From Bacillota bacterium (GTDB lineage: Bacteria; Bacillota; Clostridia; Peptostreptococcales; Acidaminobacteraceae): 64,000 bases of DNA. Under the pieces are notes generated by a model. That model was not told where the DNA came from. It ran no database searches and saw only the letters and a program-made list of their open reading frames with translations. The stretch is taken from positions 62,001-126,000 of the forward strand of contig JAOARG010000034.1 in the NCBI GenBank assembly GCA_025210655.1, in the 5' to 3' direction. The stretch's first letter is position 1. Each line of letters begins with the position of its first letter. This document shows positions 35,233-43,216 of this stretch, piece by piece. A program made the translations under genes and the position numbers.

Positions 35233-35259
35233 TTAGTTAGTTCGTTTTATCCTAACTAA
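35233..35259. promoter_or_regulatory. MarR-type operator in front of its own gene
   Basis: TTAGTTAG and CTAACTAA flank an 11-base centre; an overlapping half-site makes TTAGTTCG...CCTAACTAA. It lies 25-50 bases upstream of the regulator's ATG, where a bound repressor would block its own transcription. Confidence 0.65.
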
Positions 35260-35303
35260 ATATTACTACTGTTTTTTTTACTTGTCAACTATTTTTTTGA
35301 TGC

Positions 35304-35451
35304 CAAGCATCACCTGAGGTGATTAGCCCAGCTATATCATTTATAGATATAAGCCTAGCAATACCTTTGCTATTAGCCCAGCGAAGTTTAATTAACTTCG
35401 CTGGGCTAGTAGAAATATCTACTGCTAAGCTATCACTAAATGTGATGCTTG
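35304..35451. repeat. Compact complete fishbone element, AGCCCAGC-linker type
   Basis: In order: linker CAAGCA, hairpin ATCACC-TGA-GGTGAT, linker TAGCCCAGC, hairpin TATATC / GATATA, linker AGCCTAGCA, short hairpin AATA / TATT, linker TAGCCCAGC (35374-35382), apical hairpin GAAGTT / AACTTC, linker GCTGGGCTA (35400-35408), hairpin GTAGA / TCTAC, linker TGCTAAGCT, hairpin TCAC / GTGA, linker TGCTTG. Three linker pairs match across the centre, two perfectly and one with a single mismatch. It lies between the fhs terminator and the MarR promoter. Confidence 0.88.
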
Positions 35452-35455
35452 ACTC

Positions 35456-35485
35456 AAAAAAAAGAAAGTGCAATCGCACTTCCTT
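35456..35485 (-). terminator. Terminator of fhs
   Basis: AAGTGC-AATC-GCACTT with a run of eight T on the minus strand, 14 bases past the fhs stop codon. Confidence 0.85.
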
Positions 35486-35498
35486 ATTTTTTGTAAAA

Positions 35499-37163
35499 TT
35501 AAAACAGTCCTATTATTTCTCCATCATCTAAAATATCCATTGATACTGCTGCTGGCTTCTTTGGAAGTCCTGGCATTATCATGATATTTCCTGTTAGAGC
35601 CACTATAAATCCTGCCCCAGCAGAAAGTCTTAATTCATTTACTGTTACTGTAAAACCTGTAGGTCTTCCCTTTAGTTTAGGATTGTCTGATAGTGAATAC
35701 TGTGTCTTTGCCATACAGATTGGAAGTTTGTCCATTCCTATTGACTCGAGTTCTTTGATTTGCTTTAATGCATCCTTTGAAAACTCGACTCCATCAGCTC
35801 CGTATATTTCTTTTGCTATTATCTCTATTTTATTAGGTATTGAGTCTTCCATTTCATATATTGGCTTGAAATTACTTTCTGTATTTTCTACTATATCAAT
35901 AACTTCCTTAGCAAGATCAATGGCACCTTCGCCACCCTTTGCCCATACATCTGAAAGTACTACTTTAACTCCGATTTTTTCACATTTGTCCATTACCATT
36001 TGAACTTCTTTATCTGTATCAGTTGGGAATTTGTTGATTGCTACTATTGATGGTACTCCAAACTTCTCAACATTCTCAACCATCTTTTCAAGATTTTCAA
36101 ATCCGGCTTCAAGTGCCTGCAGATTTTCCTTATCTAATTCAGTTTTGTCTACACCACCGTGATTCTTAAGTGCTCTAATTGTAGCTACAACAACTGTACA
36201 ATTAGGCTTAAGACCGGCATATCTACATTTGATATTGAAGAACTTCTCTGCCCCTAAATCTGCTCCAAAACCAGCCTCAGTAACAACATAATCAGCTACC
36301 TTAAGTCCAAGTTTAGTTGCTACTACAGAGTTACAACCATGGGCAATATTTGCAAATGGTCCACCGTGTATTATTGCAGGTGTATTTTCTAATGTCTGTA
36401 CTAAATTAGGTTTGATTGCATCCTTAAGAAGCAGTGCAAGTGCTCCTGTTGCACTTAACATATCAACTGTTACTGGCTTGCCATCATATGTGTATCCTAT
36501 AATCATTTCTGATAGTCTTTTCTTCAGGTCCTGAAGATCATTTGCAAGACATAATATTGCCATTATCTCAGATGCAACAGTGATAATAAAACCATCTTCC
36601 CTTGTAACACCGTTTTTCTTTCCACCTAGTCCTACTGTGATATTTCTAAGTGCTCTATCATTAATATCTACTGTTCTTTTCCATGTAATTCTATTCGGAT
36701 CTATTCCTAAATCATTTCCTTGATGAAGATGATTATCTATCATAGATGCCAGAAGGTTATTTGATGCTGTAATGGCATGAATATCACCAGTAAAATGAAG
36801 ATTTATATCATCCATTGGAACAACCTGAGCATATCCACCACCAGCTGCTCCACCTTTTATACCGAAACAAGGTCCTAAAGAAGGTTCCCTAAGTGTTGTC
36901 ACTACTTTTTTACCAAGCTTTGCAATTCCCATACTAAGACCAACATTAGTAGTAGTCTTACCCTCTCCAGCAGGAGTAGGATTGATTGCAGTAACAAGAA
37001 TCAACTTACCAGACTCTTCCTTATCTTTTAAACCATCTATAAGTATTTTTGCCTTATACTTACCGTAAAGTTCAATATCATCTTCCCCTAAATTTATCTT
37101 CTTAGCAATTTCTGAAATATGTAGCATTTGTGCTTCCTGTGCTATTTGTACATCAGTTTTCAA
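35499..37163 (-). CDS. fhs: Formate-tetrahydrofolate ligase
   Basis: 554 residues when started at TTG 37163, which has GGGGAGG eight bases upstream. The frame stays open to 37325, but the extra 54 residues are not family-like and the enzyme is usually about 556 residues. It makes 10-formyl-THF from formate and ATP. Walker A is [19 protein letters not shown] near residue 65, and [15 protein letters not shown] is the conserved segment near the middle. Serves one-carbon metabolism, and the Wood-Ljungdahl or glycine pathways where present. Confidence 0.96.
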   Translation of the reverse strand: MKTDVQIAQEAQMLHISEIAKKINLGEDDIELYGKYKAKILIDGLKDKEESGKLILVTAINPTPAGEGKTTTNVGLSMGIAKLGKKVVTTLREPSLGPCFGIKGGAAGGGYAQVVPMDDINLHFTGDIHAITASNNLLASMIDNHLHQGNDLGIDPNRITWKRTVDINDRALRNITVGLGGKKNGVTREDGFIITVASEIMAILCLANDLQDLKKRLSEMIIGYTYDGKPVTVDMLSATGALALLLKDAIKPNLVQTLENTPAIIHGGPFANIAHGCNSVVATKLGLKVADYVVTEAGFGADLGAEKFFNIKCRYAGLKPNCTVVVATIRALKNHGGVDKTELDKENLQALEAGFENLEKMVENVEKFGVPSIVAINKFPTDTDKEVQMVMDKCEKIGVKVVLSDVWAKGGEGAIDLAKEVIDIVENTESNFKPIYEMEDSIPNKIEIIAKEIYGADGVEFSKDALKQIKELESIGMDKLPICMAKTQYSLSDNPKLKGRPTGFTVTVNELRLSAGAGFIVALTGNIMIMPGLPKKPAAVSMDILDDGEIIGLF

Positions 37164-37276
37164 TATTAATACCTCCCCGACAGATTTCTTAACATTTTTT
37201 TGTTTTTTGCAATTAATATTCGTACTATTATTATAATTAATTATTACTAATGTGTCTATATACTTTAGTAAAATAT

Positions 37277-37370
37277 CGTAGTTTGTGGGTCGTAGGTCGT
37301 AGGTAGGAAGGACATTTAAGACCACTAAAAGTTCTTCCGAACTACCATCTACGACCTACGAACCACGAAA
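37277..37370. repeat. GTCGTAGG-type inverted repeat
   Basis: The left arm contains GTGGGTCGTAGGTCGTAGG, then AGGAAG; the right arm contains CTTCCGAACTACC, then ACGACCTACG and CCACG. Similar units lie at 31116-31145 (one arm) and 57998-58119 (both arms). It separates fhs from the zinc-ribbon peptide gene. Confidence 0.8.
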
Positions 37371-37412
37371 AAAAATACACTGCAACTCAGCTTTAGCACT
37401 AAGTCCAGTGTA
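37370..37412 (-). terminator. Terminator of the zinc-ribbon peptide gene
   Basis: TACACTG (37376-37382) pairs with CAGTGTA (37406-37412); eight T follow on the minus strand. The loop is long (23 bases). Confidence 0.6.
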
Positions 37413-37455
37413 CCTACATTCTCATGTTATTCAACTATAGTATGAAGTATTTTTT

Positions 37456-37623
37456 CTAATACTCCATAAATCTCGCTTCTGACATATATAATAAAGAGTA
37501 CTCGTATTCTACTTCTTCAGAACATTTTTGACATAAGCCAATTTCATTTACTGTTTTTAACTCTTCACATCTCTTACAAACTTTTTTGTTTTCTTCTATT
37601 TCCATTACAATTTTCTTACCCAT
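37456..37623 (-). CDS. 55-residue zinc-ribbon-like peptide
   Basis: ATG at 37623 with an ideal AGGAGGGGAAAGT site. Two CxxC pairs, VCKRCEEL and LCQKCSEE, are spaced 12 residues apart, the layout of a small zinc ribbon. The C-terminus is acidic and aromatic (EYEYSLLYMSEARFMEY). No partner can be inferred from the neighbours. It is too short for a family call, but ribosome site, start and terminator all fit a real gene. Confidence 0.75.
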   Translation of the reverse strand: MGKKIVMEIEENKKVCKRCEELKTVNEIGLCQKCSEEVEYEYSLLYMSEARFMEY

Positions 37624-37960
37624 ACTTTCCCCTCCTATTGTATTCTAATCATATGTTTATTTATGTATTTATTATATACCATATAATGAAAAATTTCAAA
37701 CACCAACTTGCATTTGTTAGACAGTTTGTATTATTATCAAAACCCTTGGAAATATCGTTTTCCAGCGTCTTCGACTTGTTTTGCAATATAAATTTCATTT
37801 TATCTACTTCATCTTTCATTTGCAAGTTTTTCATTCATTATTGTTTTTTATACACAATTCCAGAAATATTTCTTGCATAATTAATACAATTTGGGATATA
37901 AAATAGAATGTTTATGAATTATAATCATAGTAGGAATAAAAGTTCAGGAGGGGTAATAAA
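37624..37960. other. Upstream region of the CBS-HTH regulator gene
   Basis: An 80-codon open frame at 37638-37880 has no ribosome site and no recognisable content, so I treat this as non-coding. It holds the promoter at 37873-37902 and a small dyad TTGGAAA-TATCG-TTTTCCA near 37745. Confidence 0.4.
37873..37902 (+). promoter_or_regulatory. Promoter of the CBS-HTH regulator gene
   Basis: TTGCAT, 18-base spacer, TATAAA, 59 bases before the ATG. A sigma-54 promoter was looked for and not found. Confidence 0.5.
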
Positions 37961-38839
37961 ATGATTAAATTTGAAAACTTTTTAAATAATATTTCAACAC
38001 CTCTATTTAGAAGCAATACTTTGATGGACGCTCTTAAAATTTTTAAGGAAGAAAGAACAGACGTTATACCTGTGATTGATGATCACTTTAACTTGGTGGG
38101 AATACTTGAGTTAAGTTCTATCTTTGAGTTTCTTCTAAACCATACTGACACAAGTACTGTTGTATACATATTAATGAAAAAAGACTTCTTATCTCTTAAT
38201 GACTCTAATTTTTACTCACTAGTTGATAATATAGATACTGATTATTACCCAGCAACCGCAAATGGAAAATTCATTGGTCTTATGGATATAAAACTTCTTA
38301 AGGAATATATAAAACATATGACCTCTATAGCTAAGAAAGGTAATACTGACAGAAAGGAAAATTTGAACTTTGAAAAATCAATTAAAGAACTTATAGATAA
38401 AATTGAGTTACCCATAATAATAGAAAACGGTGAAGAAGAACTTATATCTAACCAGTATTTCAATGAGGAGTTCAGTATACTAGACTTTGACCCATTCCTG
38501 CACAATAAAAAAAGCCTTGATCAAATAACCTTTAGCCACAACAATACATACAAAAAAATTATCTCCATACCATTCAAATACATGAACAAAAATCTTAAAA
38601 TATATATTATTAAAGATTCTAAAGGGAAAGATGATGCCTCTATGGATGTGGATTCAATTCCTGACTTAAAAAATCTAGCCAAGGAAATAGAAAGAAATAT
38701 TATCGTAGATACTCTAATTCGTTTTAAAGGAAACAAGATTGAAACAGCCAAGCATCTTGGTATTTCTAAGTCTACTTTGTACTATAAGCTGAATAAGATG
38801 GGGATACCTGCTATTAGAAAGCAAAGAGGAAGTCTATGA
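37961..38839 (+). CDS. CBS-pair regulator with Fis-type HTH but no AAA+ domain
   Basis: 292 residues. Two CBS repeats fill about 10-125 (TDVIPVIDDHFNLVGILELSS is the clearest), a PAS-like stretch follows at about 140-215, and the last 45 residues are an HTH_8/Fis helix-turn-helix (DTLIRFKGNKIETAKHLGIS). In clostridial amino-acid regulators such as PrdR-type activators the same ends flank a sigma-54-interacting AAA+ domain; no GAFTGA or Walker motif exists here. It probably binds DNA and responds to an adenosyl ligand through the CBS pair. Starts after AGGAGGGG. Confidence 0.8.
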   Translation: MIKFENFLNNISTPLFRSNTLMDALKIFKEERTDVIPVIDDHFNLVGILELSSIFEFLLNHTDTSTVVYILMKKDFLSLNDSNFYSLVDNIDTDYYPATANGKFIGLMDIKLLKEYIKHMTSIAKKGNTDRKENLNFEKSIKELIDKIELPIIIENGEEELISNQYFNEEFSILDFDPFLHNKKSLDQITFSHNNTYKKIISIPFKYMNKNLKIYIIKDSKGKDDASMDVDSIPDLKNLAKEIERNIIVDTLIRFKGNKIETAKHLGISKSTLYYKLNKMGIPAIRKQRGSL

Positions 38840-38846
38840 CTTCCTC
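38826..38846. terminator. Hairpin overlapping the CBS-HTH stop codon
   Basis: GAGGAAGTC-TAT-GACTTCCTC, perfect, with the TGA stop inside. It stands between two convergent genes and may end transcription of either, though there is no strong T run. Confidence 0.55.
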
Positions 38847-38851
38847 CTTGT

Positions 38852-39091
38852 CTAATAGTCATTATCTTTATTAATAAATTTAATATTAGATTCTTCTATA
38901 TTTATAACAAAAACTTGAGAATGTCTATTAGTTTTACTTGTGTATTGCTTATAATTACTGTTTCTATTATATTCCTCAAAATTATAATCTAATATGTTAG
39001 TGAATATTTTTCGTAACAAATAAAACTCTGTTTTACTACCTTCCACTATAAATAAAACCTTACCTATATTCTTTTCTTTATTAATCTTCAT
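38852..39091 (-). CDS. Short RloB-like (toprim-type) protein, probably truncated
   Basis: 79 residues from the ATG at 39091, overlapping the end of the ATPase gene by 11 bases. The start KVLFIVEGSKTEFYLLRKIF matches the EGxxTE motif that opens RloB-like proteins, which are usually near 200 residues. Here the chain stops after IEESNIKFINKDNDY and runs straight into the convergent CBS-HTH gene, with no remnant of the rest. RloB-like genes often follow AAA ATPases in anti-phage modules. Either a truncated relic or a shortened partner. Confidence 0.6.
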   Translation of the reverse strand: MKINKEKNIGKVLFIVEGSKTEFYLLRKIFTNILDYNFEEYNRNSNYKQYTSKTNRHSQVFVINIEESNIKFINKDNDY

Positions 39092-40214
39092 AATTAGACA
39101 AACCCCCGAAAACACCACCTAAATACATTTTCTCTAGATTCTGCGCTTCTCTCGGTTTATCATCTGACATTCTCTTGATCTTACTACCATTCTCACCGTC
39201 AAATTCACATATATATATTTGATCTGGTCTTAATAAAGAGTTTGTCAAAATATTCGTTGAATGAGTAACTAAAAACAATTGGGATCCATCAGAGTTCTCC
39301 ATGAAATATCTAATCAATAAAGATTCAAGTTCATTATGGAATCCACTACTAAACTCATCAATTATCAACATACCTTCATTTTTTATAAGATTAAAAAATG
39401 GTGGTATAAAACTCAATAGATTTTTATTCCCTAAAGATTCTAAACCATACGGAATTGGTTCTCGTAATCCATTTCTTTTAAAATATACTGTTTTCTCTTT
39501 GGGATCGCTAAAAGTTACCATATGTCCTTCACTCTTATTTGAATACTCTATTTGATGTGAGAAATTTTGTTCACATAAAAATTTATTTATTTCATCAACA
39601 CCATGTTCATCCAAATAGTCTTTCAAATCATATTTAGTTTTCGATGGAGCAAACATTTTTCTATAGAATGCATCCATATATATTGAATTGCTTAAAAACT
39701 CAAACCACTTTCTTAGTGTAGGATTATTTCTAAAGCGAGTATTAAAATATATATCTCTGAGTAATAAAGTTTCACTACTAATATCAGTAAAAATAGAATT
39801 ATCAGTAATACTACTTTCACCTTTCGCTCCTAATCTATTTAATATTTCTTCTCCATCTACAAATAATTTTTCTATCATTATTTCCTTATTAAGCTCATAC
39901 TTAATTAAATACTTTATAATAGAACTATCTATATTAAATTCATATTCAAGTTCCATATCCTTATCAGACGAGAAAATACACTCATCCCCATCCATATAAA
40001 TCACAGCATCAGCAAACAATAATTCTAACAACTTTCTAATAACAACTATTGCATTAGTTTTTCCTGATGCATTAGCACCAATAAATACTCCACCTTTAAC
40101 AATATTATCTTTAACATTGCTTTTATTTAATATTTTGTAATTAGTTTTCTTAAAATCAATGATCGTTAAATTTTTAAACGATTTAAAGTTTCTCACTTTA
40201 ATTTGAGTTAACAT
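39081..40214 (-). CDS. AAA family ATPase (AAA_15/AAA_21), abortive-infection-type
   Basis: 377 residues. IKVRNFKSFKNLTIIDF opens an SMC/RecF-like head, Walker A is FIGANASGKTNAI at about 44-56, Walker B is GMLIIDEFSSGFHNE near 285 and the switch histidine is in LFLVTHSTNIL. Such ATPases occur with effector nucleases in defence modules. Its only partner here is the short RloB-like ORF. A close-to-consensus promoter lies just upstream. Defence is inferred from the gene pair, not shown. Confidence 0.8.
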   Translation of the reverse strand: MLTQIKVRNFKSFKNLTIIDFKKTNYKILNKSNVKDNIVKGGVFIGANASGKTNAIVVIRKLLELLFADAVIYMDGDECIFSSDKDMELEYEFNIDSSIIKYLIKYELNKEIMIEKLFVDGEEILNRLGAKGESSITDNSIFTDISSETLLLRDIYFNTRFRNNPTLRKWFEFLSNSIYMDAFYRKMFAPSKTKYDLKDYLDEHGVDEINKFLCEQNFSHQIEYSNKSEGHMVTFSDPKEKTVYFKRNGLREPIPYGLESLGNKNLLSFIPPFFNLIKNEGMLIIDEFSSGFHNELESLLIRYFMENSDGSQLFLVTHSTNILTNSLLRPDQIYICEFDGENGSKIKRMSDDKPREAQNLEKMYLGGVFGGLSNYED

Positions 40215-40234
40215 AAAATCACCTACCTAATAAT

Positions 40235-40263
40235 ATTATACACTACTAAAACGAAAAGTGTAA
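40235..40263 (-). promoter_or_regulatory. Promoter of the ATPase gene
   Basis: Minus strand: TTACAC (40258-40263), 17-base spacer, TATAAT (40235-40240). GTGTAA and TTACAC also form an inverted repeat across the spacer, a possible operator. Confidence 0.6.
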
Positions 40264-40335
40264 TTTTTTTACCTTTCGAAAAATTATTTTTCTGTTTTTT
40301 TACACTTGAATTATCATATTTATATTTTTCACAAA

Positions 40336-40372
40336 AATAGCTAGTTGAGATAAAAGACCTCAACTAGCTATT
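40336..40372. terminator. Perfect hairpin left of the methyltransferase 3' array
   Basis: AATAGCTAGTTGAG and its exact complement (40336-40349, 40359-40372) around a nine-base loop, with T-rich flanks. It may end transcripts coming through the array from the methyltransferase gene on the minus strand. Confidence 0.6.
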
Positions 40373-40401
40373 AATATTTTTAATCTTTATTTTCAAATAA
40401 A

Positions 40402-40542
40402 TTTTCCCCTAGGAAAATCTCCGTGGTCAGACTTCTATCGGAAGTCTACTTGACGCAAAACAAGTCTAACAAGTTTTGCACTAGACCAGAACGAAAGGTT
40501 CTGACTAGACGCGCTATTTGAGTAACAAATAAGCACTAGACC
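40402..40542. repeat. Half fishbone element, CTAGAC-linker type
   Basis: It begins with TTTTCC-CCTA-GGAAAA, then TCCGTGGTCAGACTTC, homologous to the right half of the 32.0-32.3 kb element. Linkers ACTAGACC (40480), GACTAGAC (40503) and CACTAGACC (40534) separate GCAAAAC / GTTTTGC, AGAAC / GTTCT and TATTTG / CAAATA. All linkers point the same way; the matching left half is absent. Confidence 0.75.
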
Positions 40543-40558
40543 ACCCCAAAAACCACTC

Positions 40559-41272
40559 TTACTTAGTAGCCACCACAATTATCGCCGGTGAATCCACCGT
40601 ATACTTGCTCATTTTAAAATCTCCAAAGAATCTTGGATATTTAAAACCCGATGTTACTAAAATATCCTCTAGGGTTTCTTTCATTACTGGTAGAAGTGAT
40701 GTTTCTGAAGTATATTTTTCTCCTGTTGATACTTCTTCTATCTCACCTCTAAAGATTACTTCATGTTCTTCTAATTCATAAGATCTTCTGAATTTTATTT
40801 CTCCACCTTTTGACTCAAGTTCTTTAAGACTTGTAACTTGGTCTTTGTAGATTCTATCATAATTCACTATTTGAAGTATTAAAGTTCCGTTATCTCTTAA
40901 TTTTGAATACATTGACTGTATGATTTTAACTAAACTATAGTTACTTGGTGCATGGACTATTGTATTACCTAATGAATATACAACATCAAAATCAAAATCT
41001 TCAAGTTGAAGTATTTTTCTCATATCTAAAACATGATACTGCTCATTTTCCGATTTTCTACTGTTTGCCTTTTCTACCATATCTGAATCTAGATCAATAC
41101 CTATAACTTCTATTCCTTTTCCTCCTAGATAATGTCCATATCCTCCTGTTGCACAACCTACATCAAGGACTTTACTCCCTGGCATTATTGCATCTGAGAG
41201 AAAATCTTTTTGGGCTTGCCCAGTTGGAAATACATCATCATAATATTTACCTAACAGACTATAAAAATCCAT
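40559..41272 (-). CDS. SAM-dependent methyltransferase, class I
   Basis: 237 residues. The SAM-binding motif is SKVLDVGCATGGYGHYL near residue 33-49, followed by VIGIDLDSDMVEKA, the acidic end of strand two. The rest is a standard Rossmann-like fold; DFDVVYSLGNTIVHA holds motif III. Substrate unknown. AAAGGAG precedes the ATG. It starts two bases after the GH18 gene and is probably co-transcribed with it. Confidence 0.88.
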   Translation of the reverse strand: MDFYSLLGKYYDDVFPTGQAQKDFLSDAIMPGSKVLDVGCATGGYGHYLGGKGIEVIGIDLDSDMVEKANSRKSENEQYHVLDMRKILQLEDFDFDVVYSLGNTIVHAPSNYSLVKIIQSMYSKLRDNGTLILQIVNYDRIYKDQVTSLKELESKGGEIKFRRSYELEEHEVIFRGEIEEVSTGEKYTSETSLLPVMKETLEDILVTSGFKYPRFFGDFKMSKYTVDSPAIIVVATK

Positions 41273-41274
41273 GC

Positions 41275-42918
41275 TTATCTCCTTTTTACCTTTATATATT
41301 TTTTTATTTCCTTAAATATACCTGAGTCACCATAATCAAAAGTCCAGGATGAAATACCCTTAATATTGTATTTATCTACAAGTTCCATCTTATGGCCCAA
41401 GGATTTTTCCTCTTCAAACCATATCATATTTTTACTGCCATCCTTATCAAACTCAAGATAATACTGCTTTTCTTCTTCAAGCCATATTTTTCTATCATCC
41501 TTAAGATGATTTCTCATATTTTTTATTGGTATAGCCTTTGACTTTATCTTACTGCCATTATCATACCATATCCTAGTGTAATAAGGTAAGGCCAGTATCA
41601 GTTTATCATTATCAATTAGTTTTATGGATTCAGAAACACCTTTTTCAACCCAAGGAAAAGAAGCTACACTTCCTGCTTTTGGACTTGATGCCCAGTGTTC
41701 ATCATAAGCCATAAGAATGAAATAATCTACATAATTATTGAGTGATTTTCTATCATATACCTTTGACCATTCATCACTGCCCCAAGGAACAGTAACATCT
41801 ATGGACAAATCCATATTCAACTGCTTAAGTTCATCAGAAAGCTTTCTAACAAACATAGTAAAACGATCTGAATCCTTAAGATACATATTTTCAAAATCTA
41901 GATTAATACCATCTAAATTATACATAGAAGCATAAGTCACTATTTGACCGACAGCCTTATCAACTGCTTTAGAATCATTTAAAAAGCTTCTTGTAAGATC
42001 CTTATCAAAATTATTATCAAAAAGTCCCCACACCCTTACATTATCCTTGTGAAGGTCCTTAACCATTTTTTCATTACAGTTATTAAGAACGTTACCATTT
42101 TTCCTTAAAGAAAACCATGTTGGTATTACATGATTAACTGGTGCTTTTTTAAACTGCCCTAGATAATTTTTATATGCACCATAGGATTTTAACTGTACAA
42201 ATGTTGAGGAAATTTTATTCTTTCCCCACTTTGTTTTTTCATCATTCATTATATTATTGTTAAATGTTTTCTCTACTTTAACTATATCTACATCCTCAGT
42301 ATCAATATAACCTAGAATACATTTATCTGTTATGACTTTCTTAAATCTTTCACCATCATCTATTACTCTTATTACTTCGTTTGGTATAAGTACATCCAGG
42401 GTCTTTCCTCCACCATCTGGATTCATTTTTATCTTTGCCGAATTGCTTGTAACCTGATAAAATTCTTTCATTCTAGTCATATCATCTATCATAAGAATAT
42501 CTCTGGAAATATTATAATAATAGTCTAAGTAGGTAACTTCGCTAAGTAGTCTAAGGGGCAGATATTTAACCCCATCCTTAAATTCATATGGAATATTTAA
42601 TGTATCTACCTTTGACACTATCTTATCCAATCTATCTGAAGGCATGAAAAAATTGAAGGCATCCCTCTTTATATAAAGTCTTATACCTTCTTTAGAATCA
42701 TAAACCTTATCTCCAAGTATTTCTAAAGCTAGTTTTTTACTAACAAAAACATCCTCACCATCATAATAAAAACTATTATCAAAATCCAAAACTTTATTAT
42801 TCACTATAATCTTATATGTATTAAAATATTTATTTAAAATTGATTCATTCCTTAAGGAAATTCCTGAAATTACTACAATTATTAAAATTACAAAAGCTAT
42901 TATTCTTTTTTTATTCAT
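41275..42918 (-). CDS. Membrane-anchored glycoside hydrolase family 18 protein
   Basis: 547 residues. One N-terminal membrane helix (RIIAFVILIIVVISGISL) and no cleavage motif, so it is probably anchored outside. About 30-150 resembles a copper-amine-oxidase-like N-terminal domain, 160-215 an SH3-like domain, and the GH18 barrel follows with the catalytic signature DGINLDFEN (DxxDxDxE reduced to DxxxDxE, with the acid Glu kept). Members of this architecture cut peptidoglycan or spore cortex sugars in Firmicutes. Cell-wall remodelling is the best guess. Confidence 0.85.
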   Translation of the reverse strand: MNKKRIIAFVILIIVVISGISLRNESILNKYFNTYKIIVNNKVLDFDNSFYYDGEDVFVSKKLALEILGDKVYDSKEGIRLYIKRDAFNFFMPSDRLDKIVSKVDTLNIPYEFKDGVKYLPLRLLSEVTYLDYYYNISRDILMIDDMTRMKEFYQVTSNSAKIKMNPDGGGKTLDVLIPNEVIRVIDDGERFKKVITDKCILGYIDTEDVDIVKVEKTFNNNIMNDEKTKWGKNKISSTFVQLKSYGAYKNYLGQFKKAPVNHVIPTWFSLRKNGNVLNNCNEKMVKDLHKDNVRVWGLFDNNFDKDLTRSFLNDSKAVDKAVGQIVTYASMYNLDGINLDFENMYLKDSDRFTMFVRKLSDELKQLNMDLSIDVTVPWGSDEWSKVYDRKSLNNYVDYFILMAYDEHWASSPKAGSVASFPWVEKGVSESIKLIDNDKLILALPYYTRIWYDNGSKIKSKAIPIKNMRNHLKDDRKIWLEEEKQYYLEFDKDGSKNMIWFEEEKSLGHKMELVDKYNIKGISSWTFDYGDSGIFKEIKKYIKVKRR

Positions 42919-43153
42919 TTACGACTCCTTACTTATGGAATATTTTCATTCCGACTAAGATTACCTAACGGTGGCCTAATGTTTCTAAGATTCTTTAGTA
43001 GATAATTATTAAAATATAGTACTTACTCTCTATGTATTATAACATTGAAAAAAATAGATACAAGCACTGATAATCAATAACTTCATAGATAATATCGGCA
43101 TTTTACACAATATTATTTATTTTTAAAGTAGTACCTTAGTACTAATTTAAGTG

Positions 43154-43191
43154 AAAAAAACCTTCTTGTTAAGATATTCTTAACAAGAAGG
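43154..43191 (-). terminator. Terminator of the aminopeptidase gene
   Basis: Perfect 14-base-pair stem CCTTCTTGTTAAGA over TAT, followed by seven T on the minus strand; 26 bases past the stop codon. Confidence 0.9.
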
Positions 43192-43216
43192 CAAAATAGC
43201 TTTAATATATTTTTCT

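Noticed and set aside
37638-37880. 80-codon open frame ahead of the CBS-HTH gene
   Set aside because: No ribosome site, low-complexity AT-driven composition, and it overlaps the likely promoter region.
37624-37960. Sigma-54 promoter for the CBS-HTH gene
   Set aside because: A TTGCA box occurs near 37873, but there is no GG at the required distance upstream; a sigma-A reading with TATAAA fits better.
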